Of a stretch of 64,000 nucleotides of DNA, positions 18,250-26,465 are shown piece by piece. This stretch comes from Paracoccus aurantiacus (GTDB lineage: Bacteria; Pseudomonadota; Alphaproteobacteria; Rhodobacterales; Rhodobacteraceae). The stretch spans positions 248,001 through 312,000 of the forward strand of contig NZ_VOPL01000004.1 of the NCBI RefSeq assembly GCF_007993065.1, given 5' to 3'. The notes beneath the pieces are model-generated. The model saw nothing but the letters and a program-made list of their open reading frames with translations. It searched no databases and was not told where the DNA came from. The position numbers were made by a program, and so were the translations under genes. Position 1 is the stretch's first letter. Each line of letters starts with the position of its first letter.

Positions 18250-19263
18250 TCAGCGCAGCAGCCCTGCCTCGCGATAGTAGCGGGCCGCACCGGGATGCAA
18301 CGGAACGGCCACCCCCTTCAGCGCGTTTTCGCGCCGGATGCGCTTGCCGATCGGGTGGCCATATTCCAGCTGGCGCATCGTATTGTCGTTCCAGAGCACG
18401 CGGGTAATGGCATAGATAAGATCGTCGGGCTGTTCGGCGCTGGTGACCCACAACGCCCCGACCGAAAGCGTTGTCAGGTCGGTCTGCATGCCGCGATAGG
18501 TATTCCTGGGCAGCGTGTCGCGAATAAAGAAGCTGCCATCGGTGGTCAGCTTATCAGCGACCTCGTCGGCGATGGGAACCAGCGTCACGTCGATCTGTCC
18601 CGCAAGCTGACTGATCGCCGGCGCAGGGTATCCGCCGACGAAGAAGAATGCATCGAGATCGCCGTCACGCATCGCCACGGCGGCGCGCGCTGCGGGCAGA
18701 TGCATCACTGTCAGGTCACGATCCTTAAGCCCGGCTGCATCCAGCACGAGGCGCGCATCCACAAGCGTCCCCGATCCCGGCTCATCCAGCGAAACGCGCT
18801 TGCCGCGCAGATCGCCGATCCCCGCGATCCCGGCATCGGCGCGCGCGACGATGTGCAGGGCCTCAGGATAAAGGTTTGCAATCGCGCGCAGGTTCTCGAT
18901 CGGCGGCAGTCCTGCGAAATTTCCGGTTCCTGTCTGCGCCCAATAAGCGACGTCAGCCTGCGCGAACCCGGATTCGATCACGCCCTTGCCGACCGATTCG
19001 ACATTCGCGACCGATCCGGCAGATGCCAGCGCCGAGGCAAGCAGGCCAGGCACGCCGCAGGCCCCGCCCTCGTCACAGGGCGAACCGCCGGGCGGATTCG
19101 AAATCGCCGTCGCGATGATCCCGCCAATCGGATAATACGTCCCCGCAGTCGAGCCATTGCCGATCCGGAAAAAGACCAGCGGCGATTCGTCCTGCGCATG
19201 CGCCGCGCCAAGGGACATCACGATCCCTGCAAGAAGGGCGAGGGCGCGGCGCAGCAGACGCAT
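18250..19263 (-). CDS. TAXI family TRAP transporter solute-binding protein
   Basis: A 337-aa periplasmic protein with a Sec signal peptide (LLRRALALLAGIVMSLGAAHA, cleaved near residue 23). The TAXI-family block FFRIGNGSTAGTYYPIGGIIA follows, with ASAGSVANVESVGKGVIESGFAQADVAYWA and the middle GKRVSLDEPGSGT. Such proteins deliver carboxylates (glutamate, 2-oxoglutarate or others) to a fused TRAP permease. No permease gene is present in the window, so this is an orphan binding protein here. Its start overlaps the stop of the transglycosylase gene by one base (TGATG). Confidence 0.87.
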   Translation of the reverse strand: MRLLRRALALLAGIVMSLGAAHAQDESPLVFFRIGNGSTAGTYYPIGGIIATAISNPPGGSPCDEGGACGVPGLLASALASAGSVANVESVGKGVIESGFAQADVAYWAQTGTGNFAGLPPIENLRAIANLYPEALHIVARADAGIAGIGDLRGKRVSLDEPGSGTLVDARLVLDAAGLKDRDLTVMHLPAARAAVAMRDGDLDAFFFVGGYPAPAISQLAGQIDVTLVPIADEVADKLTTDGSFFIRDTLPRNTYRGMQTDLTTLSVGALWVTSAEQPDDLIYAITRVLWNDNTMRQLEYGHPIGKRIRRENALKGVAVPLHPGAARYYREAGLLR

Positions 19264-19784
19264 CAGCTTCTCAGCCCCGTTTCTTTCAGCAGGCCCTTGC
19301 GCTTGGCTTCATAATAGTAGCCCTGCGAGTACCATTTGACTGCCGCGTCATGATTGCCGTCCGCGACAATATAGGCACCGCGCAAATAGCGGCCCGCATA
19401 TTTCAGGTTGGTATCTGCATCCAGCAGCCCCTCTGGCGAGCCGCGATAGCCCATCGTCCGCGCTGTCTGGGGCAGGATCTGCATGAGGCCATAGTAAGGG
19501 CCGTTTCGCGCATCGGCACGATAGCCCGATTCGCGCTGGATAACGCGGTGCAGAAGCGCCGGCGGGATCTGGTGCTGCGCGGCCCAGTAGTTCACTTTTC
19601 GCCGCATATCCGGGGTTTCGCCAGGATAAAGGCCAGCAGTTCCTGCCGCGCCGCGAGACGTGCTGCTTGTCCGACCGCCGCAGGCCGCAACGGCAAGAAC
19701 GCTCAGCATCATCGCGCGGCGTGAAACCTGTCCGGCGGTGTGACCGCTGGGGGGCAGCGCCCCCCGGACGGTCCGGTCAGACAT
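19263..19784 (-). CDS. lytic transglycosylase, lipoprotein-like
   Basis: A 173-aa SLT-type murein transglycosylase that would cleave glycan strands in the periplasm. [32 protein letters not shown] holds the catalytic Glu (ES motif) and the GLMQI motif. [15 protein letters not shown] is the third family block. The N-terminus has a double-Arg signal [15 protein letters not shown] ending in a lipobox-like VAAC, so a Tat-exported lipoprotein is possible. The ATG at 19784 overlaps the end of lpdA by 8 bp. Confidence 0.85.
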   Translation of the reverse strand: MSDRTVRGALPPSGHTAGQVSRRAMMLSVLAVAACGGRTSSTSRGAAGTAGLYPGETPDMRRKVNYWAAQHQIPPALLHRVIQRESGYRADARNGPYYGLMQILPQTARTMGYRGSPEGLLDADTNLKYAGRYLRGAYIVADGNHDAAVKWYSQGYYYEAKRKGLLKETGLRS

Positions 19785-21171
19785 GAATGGCCCCGCCGCC
19801 CAGTGCCAATGCTGCTTCGCGCACCGCTTCGGACGTGGTCGGGTGGGCATGGCAGGTCAGCGCGATATCTTCTGCCGAGGCACCGAACTCCATCGCGACG
19901 CAGACCTCATGGATCATCTCGCCCGCGTTCGGCCCGATGATGTGGCAGCCGAGAACGCGATCCGTATCGGCATCGGCCACAATCTTCACGAAGCCGTCGC
20001 CCTGGAACATCGCCTTGGCACGCGCATTGCCCATGAAGGGGAATTTGCCGACCTTGACCTTGCGTCCGGTTTCCTTCGCCGCAGCTTCGGTCAGACCGAC
20101 CGAGGCGACTTCGGGCGTTGTATAGATGACGCCGGGGATCACGTCGTAATTCACATGACCGGCCTTACCGGCAATCACCTCGGCCGCGGCCATGCCCTCA
20201 TCCTCGGCCTTGTGGGCCAGCATCGGGCCGGGGACCGCGTCGCCGATGGCATAGATGCCCTTTACGTTGGTGGCCCAGTGATCGTCGATCTTGACCTGAC
20301 CGCGATCGGTCATTTCGACGCCGACCTTATCCAGCCCCAGTCCTTCAACGAACGGCCGACGCCCGGTTGCCAGCAATACGACATCCGCCTCGATGGACTT
20401 TTCGCTGTCGTCCTTGCGCAGCTTATAGGTGACGGTCGCCTTGCCGTTCTTTGCGCTGGCGGACTGAACGGCCGCGCCCAGCACAAAGTCGATGCCCTGC
20501 TTCTGCAGGGTCTTCTGGAACTGCTTCTGAATTTCGGCATCCATGCCGGGGGTGATCGCGTCCAGATATTCGATCACCGTCACCTTGGTCCCAAGACGCG
20601 CATAGACCGAACCCAGCTCAAGCCCGATAACGCCCGCGCCGATCACGACCATGGTTTCCGGGATCTTCGCCAGAACCAGCACGCCGGTTGAATCGACGAT
20701 CACGCCGCTGTCGTTATCGACCTCGACGCCCTTCAGCGGGCTGGGTTCGGACCCGGTCGCGATCACGATATTTTTCGTCTCATAGGTCTCGTCGCCGACC
20801 TTGACCTTGCCGGGTGCCTCGATCACGCCCCAGCCCTTGATCCAGTCGATCTTGTTCTTCTTGAACAGGAACTCGATACCCTTGGTATTCGTCTCGACCG
20901 TTTCGGCCTTGTAGCCTTGGGTGACGGTCCAGTCGATTTCGGGCACCTCGCCCATCAGACCCATCTTTTCAAAATTATGCCCAGCCTCGTGATACATATG
21001 CGAGGCATGCAGCAGCGCCTTCGACGGGATGCAGCCCACGTTCAGGCAGGTGCCGCCAAGCGTTGCGCGGCCTTCGACCACGGCGACCTTCATGCCCAGC
21101 TGGGCGGCGCGGATGGCGCAGACATAGCCGCCGGGGCCGGCGCCGATCACGATGAGGTCATAGCTGGACAT
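19777..21171 (-). CDS. lpdA: dihydrolipoyl dehydrogenase (E3)
   Basis: E3 reoxidises the dihydrolipoyl arms of 2-oxoacid dehydrogenase complexes, passing electrons through FAD to NAD. The 464-aa protein has the FAD motif VIGAGPGGY, the redox-active disulfide [13 protein letters not shown], the NAD motif [19 protein letters not shown], and the C-terminal catalytic pair in HAHPTTSE. The start at 21171 has GGAG upstream. It is 3.6 kb downstream of odhB with small genes between, and overlaps the transglycosylase gene. Confidence 0.96.
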   Translation of the reverse strand: MSSYDLIVIGAGPGGYVCAIRAAQLGMKVAVVEGRATLGGTCLNVGCIPSKALLHASHMYHEAGHNFEKMGLMGEVPEIDWTVTQGYKAETVETNTKGIEFLFKKNKIDWIKGWGVIEAPGKVKVGDETYETKNIVIATGSEPSPLKGVEVDNDSGVIVDSTGVLVLAKIPETMVVIGAGVIGLELGSVYARLGTKVTVIEYLDAITPGMDAEIQKQFQKTLQKQGIDFVLGAAVQSASAKNGKATVTYKLRKDDSEKSIEADVVLLATGRRPFVEGLGLDKVGVEMTDRGQVKIDDHWATNVKGIYAIGDAVPGPMLAHKAEDEGMAAAEVIAGKAGHVNYDVIPGVIYTTPEVASVGLTEAAAKETGRKVKVGKFPFMGNARAKAMFQGDGFVKIVADADTDRVLGCHIIGPNAGEMIHEVCVAMEFGASAEDIALTCHAHPTTSEAVREAALALGGGAIHV

Positions 21172-21288
21172 CAGAGTCTCCTTCACAGTTCCAGTGCCGT
21201 CGCAGGGCGGCGGGATCACGCATGTGCATACACAAGCCGCGCGGCGGATTCACCCGGAAAACGCAGGGCGCAGGCGCATAATCGCCAC

Positions 21289-21678
21289 TTAAATCAAGGC
21301 CGCGAGGATCATGGCCATGGCAGCCATAAAGCCCACGCCCCAGATGACGGATCGCCACGGCGTCCAACCGAAGGCGTAGGCAGGAATGTACAGGACACGC
21401 GCCAGCAAATGCACCCAAGCCGCCGCCGCAGTGAAGGCGCTGTTCTGATCGGACAGGCTGACAACGACGACGGCAATGGTCAGAAAGGCCAGCGATTCAA
21501 AGTGGTTGTTGACGGCTCGCCGCAGCCGCCCGGTCAGTGGCGAGAACTCTGGCTGCGTGTCGCGTGGACCCGCATTCCAGCGCGCGCCGACATCGCCGTT
21601 CATCACAATAGCAGCGAGACCGATCTGAAATGCCTGCAAAAGTGCCGCGAGCGCAAGCACGGTCAGTTCTGGTGTCAT
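21289..21678 (-). CDS. MAPEG family membrane protein (copy 1)
   Basis: A 129-aa inner-membrane protein with four hydrophobic segments and the MAPEG-type block GRLRRAVNNHFESLAFLTIAVVVV, then LLARVLYIPAYAFGWTPWRS. Eukaryotic relatives use glutathione, but bacterial members of this type have no known reaction. It is a tandem paralogue of the next upstream gene, and the two share most of their motif residues. Confidence 0.85.
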   Translation of the reverse strand: MTPELTVLALAALLQAFQIGLAAIVMNGDVGARWNAGPRDTQPEFSPLTGRLRRAVNNHFESLAFLTIAVVVVSLSDQNSAFTAAAAWVHLLARVLYIPAYAFGWTPWRSVIWGVGFMAAMAMILAALI

Positions 21679-21703
21679 GGTCTTTCAGCCTCCGGCACGC
21701 AGA

Positions 21704-22093
21704 TCAGAAAAGGGTGGCCAACATCATCGACATGGTCGCCGCGAAGCCGATGATCCAGATACAGGACCGCCATGGCACCCAGCCGAAGACATAGGCAGGG
21801 ACATAAAGCAGGCGCATCAGCAGATAGACCCACGCGCAGGCTGCGGTGAAGGCGGTGCTTTCGCCGCCGACCGTGACGACCATGACCGCCAGCGTGAACA
21901 GGATCAGCCCCTCGAAATGATTGTTCAGGGCGCGTTGAAGACGACCGGTCCGCACGCCGACCGGCGGCAGAGTATCGCGCGTCCCCATTGTGACCTTCGG
22001 GCCGTGTTCGATATTCCCCTGCACCGCATAGAGCGCGAACTGCACCCCTTGCAGCAGGCCCGCCAGCGTCAGCGCCGTAAGTTCAGGTGTCAT
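21704..22093 (-). CDS. MAPEG family membrane protein (copy 2)
   Basis: A 129-aa protein with four hydrophobic segments and blocks GRLQRALNNHFEGLILFTLAVMVV and LLMRLLYVPAYVFGWVPWRS, closely parallel to copy 1, which starts 25 bp downstream. Both start MTPELT, showing an in-place duplication. I used the ATG at 22093 by analogy with copy 1; an upstream ATG at 22108 adds five residues. Confidence 0.85.
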   Translation of the reverse strand: MTPELTALTLAGLLQGVQFALYAVQGNIEHGPKVTMGTRDTLPPVGVRTGRLQRALNNHFEGLILFTLAVMVVTVGGESTAFTAACAWVYLLMRLLYVPAYVFGWVPWRSCIWIIGFAATMSMMLATLF

Positions 22094-22189
22094 GATTTTC
22101 CCTGTCATTCGTTGCGGCGCAATAGTCTGGGTCGTGCGGGCAGGCGGTCTGTCCGCCCGCCCATGTCAGTGGCCGCCAGCGGGTGCCAG

Positions 22190-22444
22190 TCAGGCTGTCT
22201 CCAGCATATGCGCTTCGGACGATGACACGCCGGCCTGAGAGTTGAAGACGCCGGCCGCGCCGTCCAGATATTCGCGCGCCTTCTTGGCATCGGCGATCTG
22301 GAACAGCGCCCATGCGCTGGTATTGCTTTCCCGCCAAAGCTGCAGAAGCGCCATCGAATTGTTGCTGCGATCCTCGGCATCGCCGTCGAAGGCCGCCTTG
22401 AATTTCGGGTAATCGGCGATCGTGTAATGAACGAGCATCTGCAT
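22190..22444 (-). CDS. small conserved-looking protein (84 aa), function unknown
   Basis: An 84-aa soluble protein (MLVHYTIADYPKFKAAFDGD... ) whose pattern of two short beta-alpha units, with VHYTI at the start and a later WALFQIADAKKAREYL, resembles small ferredoxin-like dimeric alpha-beta barrel proteins. I do not recognise a named family with certainty. It starts 4 bp after the stop of the EVE-domain gene and is in the same run. Confidence 0.65.
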   Translation of the reverse strand: MQMLVHYTIADYPKFKAAFDGDAEDRSNNSMALLQLWRESNTSAWALFQIADAKKAREYLDGAAGVFNSQAGVSSSEAHMLETA

Positions 22445-22448
22445 CTGG

Positions 22449-22868
22449 TCAGTCCTTTGTCATGGCGGCGCGGATCAGTTGGGCATCCGCTTCCGAAATT
22501 TCGAAACATCCTCTGCGGGCGAGCATACCCCAGTTTCCCTTGGTAAATTCAAGCCCTTCTGACAACGAGGCAACGGGCGTTTCGGTTGCCTGCAACCAGT
22601 CGATATCGCGGCGGAATCCGGTGCCGCCGAAGCGCATCTCGGCCTCGTAGGGGGGCTTGTCGGTGACTGTGCCGATGGCGGTGAACGCCTTCAGGGGCTG
22701 GCCGTCGGGATATGAGGTCTTGGGTGAATAGAAAATCAGCGTGTCACCCGCGCCAAGTCGTTTCACGGGGGCGAGCTTACCGTGATTGAGCATGGCGAAG
22801 CCGCCCTCGACGCCGATCATGACATGTTCGCGGCTGACGACGCCGATCCAGTGACGGGGTGCAATCAT
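22449..22868 (-). CDS. EVE domain-containing protein
   Basis: A 139-aa EVE/PUA-like protein (UPF0310 type). It is recognised from PRHWIGVVSREHVMIGVEGGFAMLNHGK at the start, GDTLIFYSPK, and FTAIGTVTDKPPYEAE in the middle. EVE domains read modified bases in nucleic acids and are often found near defence genes, but none are evident here. It is the first gene of a run that includes the 84-aa protein and probably the MAPEG pair. The 129 bp upstream is AT-rich and likely holds the promoter. Confidence 0.85.
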   Translation of the reverse strand: MIAPRHWIGVVSREHVMIGVEGGFAMLNHGKLAPVKRLGAGDTLIFYSPKTSYPDGQPLKAFTAIGTVTDKPPYEAEMRFGGTGFRRDIDWLQATETPVASLSEGLEFTKGNWGMLARRGCFEISEADAQLIRAAMTKD

Positions 22869-22997
22869 TCTGTGACACCTTTAAAAACGAGGTGAAATAC
22901 CGCATCCATAATCCGTATATTACCTGTATATATCCCGTTGATACGATTGCGCGGGCCGGCTGCGGTGCCGGGCAGATACCGGATCGGGTCAAACCGA

Positions 22998-23297
22998 TCA
23001 GCCACGGGCGTCGTCTTCGTCGTAAATTCGCGCGATGCGGTCCACCTGCCGGTTCTTAAGCGCGGCCAATCCGAAGGACATCGCAAGCGAGACGACCGCG
23101 TAAAGCGGAAGCAACCACCAGAGGCGCGGCGGCAGGGCGAAGAACCATGTGGCAAGCCAGATCACGGCAGCGACGATGATGACGCGGATGACCCAGGGGC
23201 CGATGATCTGGCCCGGCCTGTCGCGCAACAGGTCGAGACTGGCGCGCCCCTCGGCCTTGATATCTTCGAGGCTTTCGTCATCTGCCGGATCGGTCAT
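22998..23297 (-). CDS. small inner-membrane protein (99 aa)
   Basis: A 99-aa protein with an acidic N-terminus (MTDPADDESLEDIKAEG) and two hydrophobic segments (IGPWVIRVIIVAAVIWLATWFFAL and LWWLLPLYAVVSLAMSFGLAAL), ending in a charged tail RIYDEDDARG. No family recognised. I chose the ATG at 23297. Its promoter region is almost the same as that of the unrelated gene at 23946-24326. Confidence 0.7.
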   Translation of the reverse strand: MTDPADDESLEDIKAEGRASLDLLRDRPGQIIGPWVIRVIIVAAVIWLATWFFALPPRLWWLLPLYAVVSLAMSFGLAALKNRQVDRIARIYDEDDARG

Positions 23298-23357
23298 CTG
23301 CGCTTCCCGCGAATGGGTTCGGGAGGAGGCTAGACGCGGCGGGCAGGGGGTGCAAGG
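23295..23357 (-). promoter_or_regulatory. promoter/leader module, copy A
   Basis: This 63-bp stretch ending at the start codon aligns without gaps to copy B (24324-24386), with about 45 identical bases. It has a -35-like TTGCAC, a 17-bp spacer and a -10-like TAGCCT. A conserved 14-base block holds the dyad CGAACCCATTCG (23310-23321) near the expected transcription start. Confidence 0.5.
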
Positions 23358-23452
23358 CGGTGATGTGCGGCGCAGAACTGAAGCAGTCAAAACCATCCAT
23401 TTGGCGCGGTTATAAGCGGGCATGACGGGGCATCACCGGAAGATCGCACGTC

Positions 23453-23478
23453 GGAACGCAGGCGGTCGATGCCGCGTT
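23453..23478 (+). promoter_or_regulatory. EcfG-like general stress promoter candidate
   Basis: GGAAC (23453-23457), 17 bp, CGTT (23475-23478). This fits the alphaproteobacterial EcfG consensus and lies 41 bp before the YrhK-like gene. Not every Rhodobacterales strain has EcfG, so it could be chance. Confidence 0.35.
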
Positions 23479-23519
23479 CGCCCTCGATCAACTCACGTTT
23501 GAACCGAAGGAGAGCACGC

Positions 23520-23807
23520 ATGAAATTCTGGGATCAAGCCTTTCGACCCGACCTGAACGCCCGTTCCGAGGAAGCCAGGGTCCTTAAAGCGAAAGTCGAG
23601 GTGGCTTATACGATTGCGAATTTCGTTGCGGCGATTTTCTTTCTGCTTGGGTCCATCATGGCATTCTGGCCGTCCACCGGGACGCTGACGACGTGGATGT
23701 TCATCCTCGGCTCTGTCGTGTTCGCGATCAAACCGACGCTGAACGCCTGGCGCGAGGTGAAGCTGTATCAGATGGGGGATGCGAAACGGCTGGCAGAGGA
23801 TCTGTGA
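23520..23807 (+). CDS. YrhK-like small membrane protein
   Basis: A 95-aa protein with two hydrophobic segments (IANFVAAIFFLLGSIMAFWP and LTTWMFILGSVVFAIKPTLNAW) separated by a short loop, ending VKLYQMGDAKRLAEDL. The GS-x-F-aliphatic pattern and the RE-x-K-L-Y tail resemble YrhK-domain proteins. Function is unknown. The ATG at 23520 follows GAAGGAG. The gene lies head-to-head with 22998-23297 and may be under an EcfG-like promoter. Confidence 0.7.
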   Translation: MKFWDQAFRPDLNARSEEARVLKAKVEVAYTIANFVAAIFFLLGSIMAFWPSTGTLTTWMFILGSVVFAIKPTLNAWREVKLYQMGDAKRLAEDL

Positions 23808-23849
23808 GAGCCGCGGGGTTCCAAGGGCTAACAGGTTCGCAAAGCAGAG

Positions 23850-23924
23850 GGCAGCGCCCGACCGAGGTGGGGGCGATAGCCCCGCCGTAGGGGCGGGCGG
23901 GGGCTGCCCGGCGGTGCCGCCGGG
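23850..23924. repeat. GC-rich multi-hairpin element
   Basis: Nested inverted repeats: outer GGCAGC (23850) / GCTGCC (23903), an inner CCCGCC / GGCGGG around 23881-23897, and a perfect 8-bp stem CCCGGCGG-TG-CCGCCGGG (23907-23924). It lies in the 138-bp gap between two convergent genes and may act as a transcription stop or be a dispersed repeat. Confidence 0.5.
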
Positions 23925-23945
23925 CTGAAAAGCCTGCAGAAGGTG

Positions 23946-24326
23946 TCAGCCCCGGTCCGGCGGCGGCGCAGTGGGGGTGCCTTGATGAAAACGCAATTGC
24001 CACTGCCCTTTAGACTGGTCCCAGATAGAACTGCGATTCGCCCATTCGGTGCCGGAAGGATAGCGGACTTCGGATATGTAGAGAGACAGCGCGATATCCT
24101 TCGACATAGACCGCACCGAAAAATCGTGCAGGGTCGCATCGAATGCCTGCCTCTGCCTTTCGTCACAGAGCATCTCGGCGCGGGCGTAACGGCGACCCGA
24201 CCGTCCGAATTCAATGAAATCGAGCGAAAAGAGTCGCTCCATCAACGCGTTGTTAAAGCGGGTCTCTGTGGCCCACAGGCTTTCCTCTAGTCGTTTCAGG
24301 GCAGAGAACAAGGTGGGATCGATCAT
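23946..24326 (-). CDS. DUF4440 / SnoaL-like protein
   Basis: A 126-aa protein resembling the NTF2-like DUF4440 family. The helix ALKRLEESLWATETRFNNALMERLFSLDFIEFGRSGRRYARAEML and strands ISLYISEVRYPS / RSSIWDQSKGQWQLRFHQGTP form the expected alpha+beta cone. These proteins bind small ligands; the function here is unknown. The ATG at 24326 has GGAAAGGA upstream and the promoter module copy B. Confidence 0.72.
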   Translation of the reverse strand: MIDPTLFSALKRLEESLWATETRFNNALMERLFSLDFIEFGRSGRRYARAEMLCDERQRQAFDATLHDFSVRSMSKDIALSLYISEVRYPSGTEWANRSSIWDQSKGQWQLRFHQGTPTAPPPDRG

Positions 24327-24386
24327 GTGTCCTTTCCACGAATGGGTTCGGGGAAAGGCTAAGCGCGTAAGGTTGGGCAGGCAAGG
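24324..24386 (-). promoter_or_regulatory. promoter/leader module, copy B
   Basis: Gapless partner of copy A: TTGCCT-17 bp-TAGCCT, then the dyad CGAACCCATTCG (24339-24350), at the same distance from the start codon. In RNA form a stem of 7 + 4 bp could pair CCTTTCC with the ribosome site GGAAAGG. Confidence 0.5.
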
Positions 24387-24510
24387 CGGGCGCCAATGGA
24401 TCAGCGGGCAACTCCCACCGTGGTGGCGGTGGGCCGCTATATGCAATGAAGTTTCGGCGGAGTGGTTTATTTACTTTCAAACACTTAGTTCAACGCCGAG
24501 TGAGGCTCGC

Positions 24511-24792
24511 CTAATCAGTCTGACCAACATCATCCGACTCCGACATCAGCTTCTCAAATTTTTCGTTTTGCCGCCTCTCAATTGCATCCAGCTTCTCGTC
24601 GGCCTTTTCCGCCCATTTTTCGAAATTGCGCCATTCGACTGTAGGCCTGCTTTTAAGATATTCTTCAACTATATAAAGCCGCCGTTCCAGCGACTTTATA
24701 TACCGAGTATGGGCAGTGAACTTCCGAATTATGTCTTCGGTGCTTCCCCACTTAGAAGCGTCGCCAACTTGCGGCGGACATTCGTCGGTCAC
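24511..24792 (-). CDS. orphan AT-richer gene Y after odhB (93 aa)
   Basis: A 93-aa ORF with GTG start one base after the odhB stop. Composition is clearly lower in GC than its neighbours (runs such as ttttaagatattcttcaac on the plus strand), pointing to recent acquisition. The protein is charged and mostly helical, with a likely coiled coil from about residue 35 to 85 (KSLERRLYIVEEYLKSRP ... WAEKADEKLDAIERRQNEKFEKL). No family, signal peptide or membrane segment is recognised. A similar insert, X, sits after sucC. Confidence 0.65.
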   Translation of the reverse strand: MTDECPPQVGDASKWGSTEDIIRKFTAHTRYIKSLERRLYIVEEYLKSRPTVEWRNFEKWAEKADEKLDAIERRQNEKFEKLMSESDDVGQTD

Positions 24793-24793
24793 C

Positions 24794-26461
24794 TCAAATA
24801 TCCATCAGCAGCCGGCGCGGATCTTCCAGCGCCTCTTTCACGCGCACGAGGAACGTCACCGCGCCTTTGCCGTCGACGATGCGGTGGTCATAGCTTAGCG
24901 CCAGATACATCATCGGGCGGATGACGATTTCGCCGCCGACGACGACCGGGCGGTCCTGGATCTTGTGCATGCCCAGAATGCCCGATTGCGGCGGGTTCAG
25001 GATTGGCGAGGACATGAGCGAGCCATAGACGCCGCCGTTCGATATGGTGAAGGTGCCGCCCTGCATCTCGTCCATGGTCAGCTTGCCGTCGCGGCCTTTC
25101 TTGCCAAGCTCGCCGATCTCTTTCTCGATCTCGGCGAAGCTCTTGTCGTCGGCGTCGCGCACGACCGGGACGACCAGACCGTTCGGGGTGCCGACGGCCA
25201 CGCCCATATTGACGTAGTTCTTATAGACGACATCGGTGCCGTCGATCTCTGCATTGACCTCGGGCACTTCCTGAAGGGCGTGGCAGCAGGCTTTGACGAA
25301 GAAGGACATGAAGCCCAGCTTGACGCCGTGCTTCTTCTCGAAGGCGTCCTTGTATTCGTTGCGCAGATCCATGATGCCCTTCATGTCCGCCTCGTTATAG
25401 GTGGTCAGCATGGCGGCGGTGTTCTGCGCGTCCTTCAGACGGCGGGCGATGGTCTGGCGCAGGCGGGTCATCTTGACGCGCTCTTCGCGGTCGGCCTGTG
25501 CGGCGCTGCGCGGCGCGGCAGGCTTTGACGGCGCGCTGGCCGCTTTCGGGGCAGACGCGGCCTTGGCCACATCTTCCTTCATCACACGGCCATCCTTGCC
25601 CGATGCCTGAACCGCGTCGCGGCTGATGCCCTTTTCAGCCATTGCCTTCTTGGCCGAGGGCGCATCTTCGACATCGCCGCGCGGCTTCACATCTTCGGGG
25701 CCGGCACCGGGAGAATCCACGTCTTCCGCGGTCACGCCATCATTATCGGCGTCGGGGGACAGGCCCTTGGCGTCCGCCCGGTCGCGGGCGGCGGCGGCGC
25801 TGTCCGCGCGCTCTGCCTCGGTTGCGCTTTGCTTGTCACCGGCCGGGGCACCGGCGGCGCCTTCGGTAATCACGGCAAGGCGGGCCTTCGCATCGACGGT
25901 TGCACCTTCCTCGGCCAGGATCTCGGCCAGGACGCCGGCGGCGGGCGAGGGCACCTCGACCGAGACCTTGTCGGTTTCCAATTCGCACAGCATTTCGTCG
26001 GCCGCGACGCTGTCGCCGACCTTCTTGAACCAGGTCGCGACGGTGGCTTCTGTCACCGACTCGCCCAGGGTGGGCACCATCACATCAACTGCTTTACCGC
26101 TCATCTTCTGCTGTCCTTCCTGAGCTTTCGGGGCCGGTGCCGAAGCCGCCGGCTGGTCCTGTTCGGCCGGCGCATCTGCCGGCTTCTTCTTGTCTGCGGC
26201 GGGCGCGGGGGACGCGCCCTTGCCGCTTTCGTCGATCTGCGCGAGCAGCGCGTTCGGGGCAACCGTCTCGCCCTCGGCGGCGACGATTTCGGCCAGCACG
26301 CCTGCAGCCGGGGCCGGAACTTCGACCGTCACCTTGTCGGTTTCCAGCTCGCACAGCATTTCATCGACCGCGACCGCGTCACCCGGTTTCTTGAACCAGG
26401 TGGCGACAGTGGCTTCGGTCACGGATTCGCCCAGTGCGGGCACGCGGACTTCGGTGGTCAT
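24794..26461 (-). CDS. odhB: dihydrolipoyllysine succinyltransferase (E2o) with two lipoyl domains
   Basis: E2 core of the 2-oxoglutarate dehydrogenase complex; it carries succinyl groups from E1 to CoA. Domains: lipoyl 1 (about 2-76, Lys43 in [11 protein letters not shown]), lipoyl 2 (about 121-198, Lys165 in [11 protein letters not shown]), an Ala/Asp-rich linker, the peripheral subunit-binding domain (about 270-305, [16 protein letters not shown]), and the acyltransferase domain with the active-site [10 protein letters not shown] near the C-terminus. Most E2o proteins have one lipoyl domain, so this is longer than usual (555 aa). It lies 4 bp after odhA. Confidence 0.95.
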   Translation of the reverse strand: MTTEVRVPALGESVTEATVATWFKKPGDAVAVDEMLCELETDKVTVEVPAPAAGVLAEIVAAEGETVAPNALLAQIDESGKGASPAPAADKKKPADAPAEQDQPAASAPAPKAQEGQQKMSGKAVDVMVPTLGESVTEATVATWFKKVGDSVAADEMLCELETDKVSVEVPSPAAGVLAEILAEEGATVDAKARLAVITEGAAGAPAGDKQSATEAERADSAAAARDRADAKGLSPDADNDGVTAEDVDSPGAGPEDVKPRGDVEDAPSAKKAMAEKGISRDAVQASGKDGRVMKEDVAKAASAPKAASAPSKPAAPRSAAQADREERVKMTRLRQTIARRLKDAQNTAAMLTTYNEADMKGIMDLRNEYKDAFEKKHGVKLGFMSFFVKACCHALQEVPEVNAEIDGTDVVYKNYVNMGVAVGTPNGLVVPVVRDADDKSFAEIEKEIGELGKKGRDGKLTMDEMQGGTFTISNGGVYGSLMSSPILNPPQSGILGMHKIQDRPVVVGGEIVIRPMMYLALSYDHRIVDGKGAVTFLVRVKEALEDPRRLLMDI

Positions 26462-26465
26462 TGTC

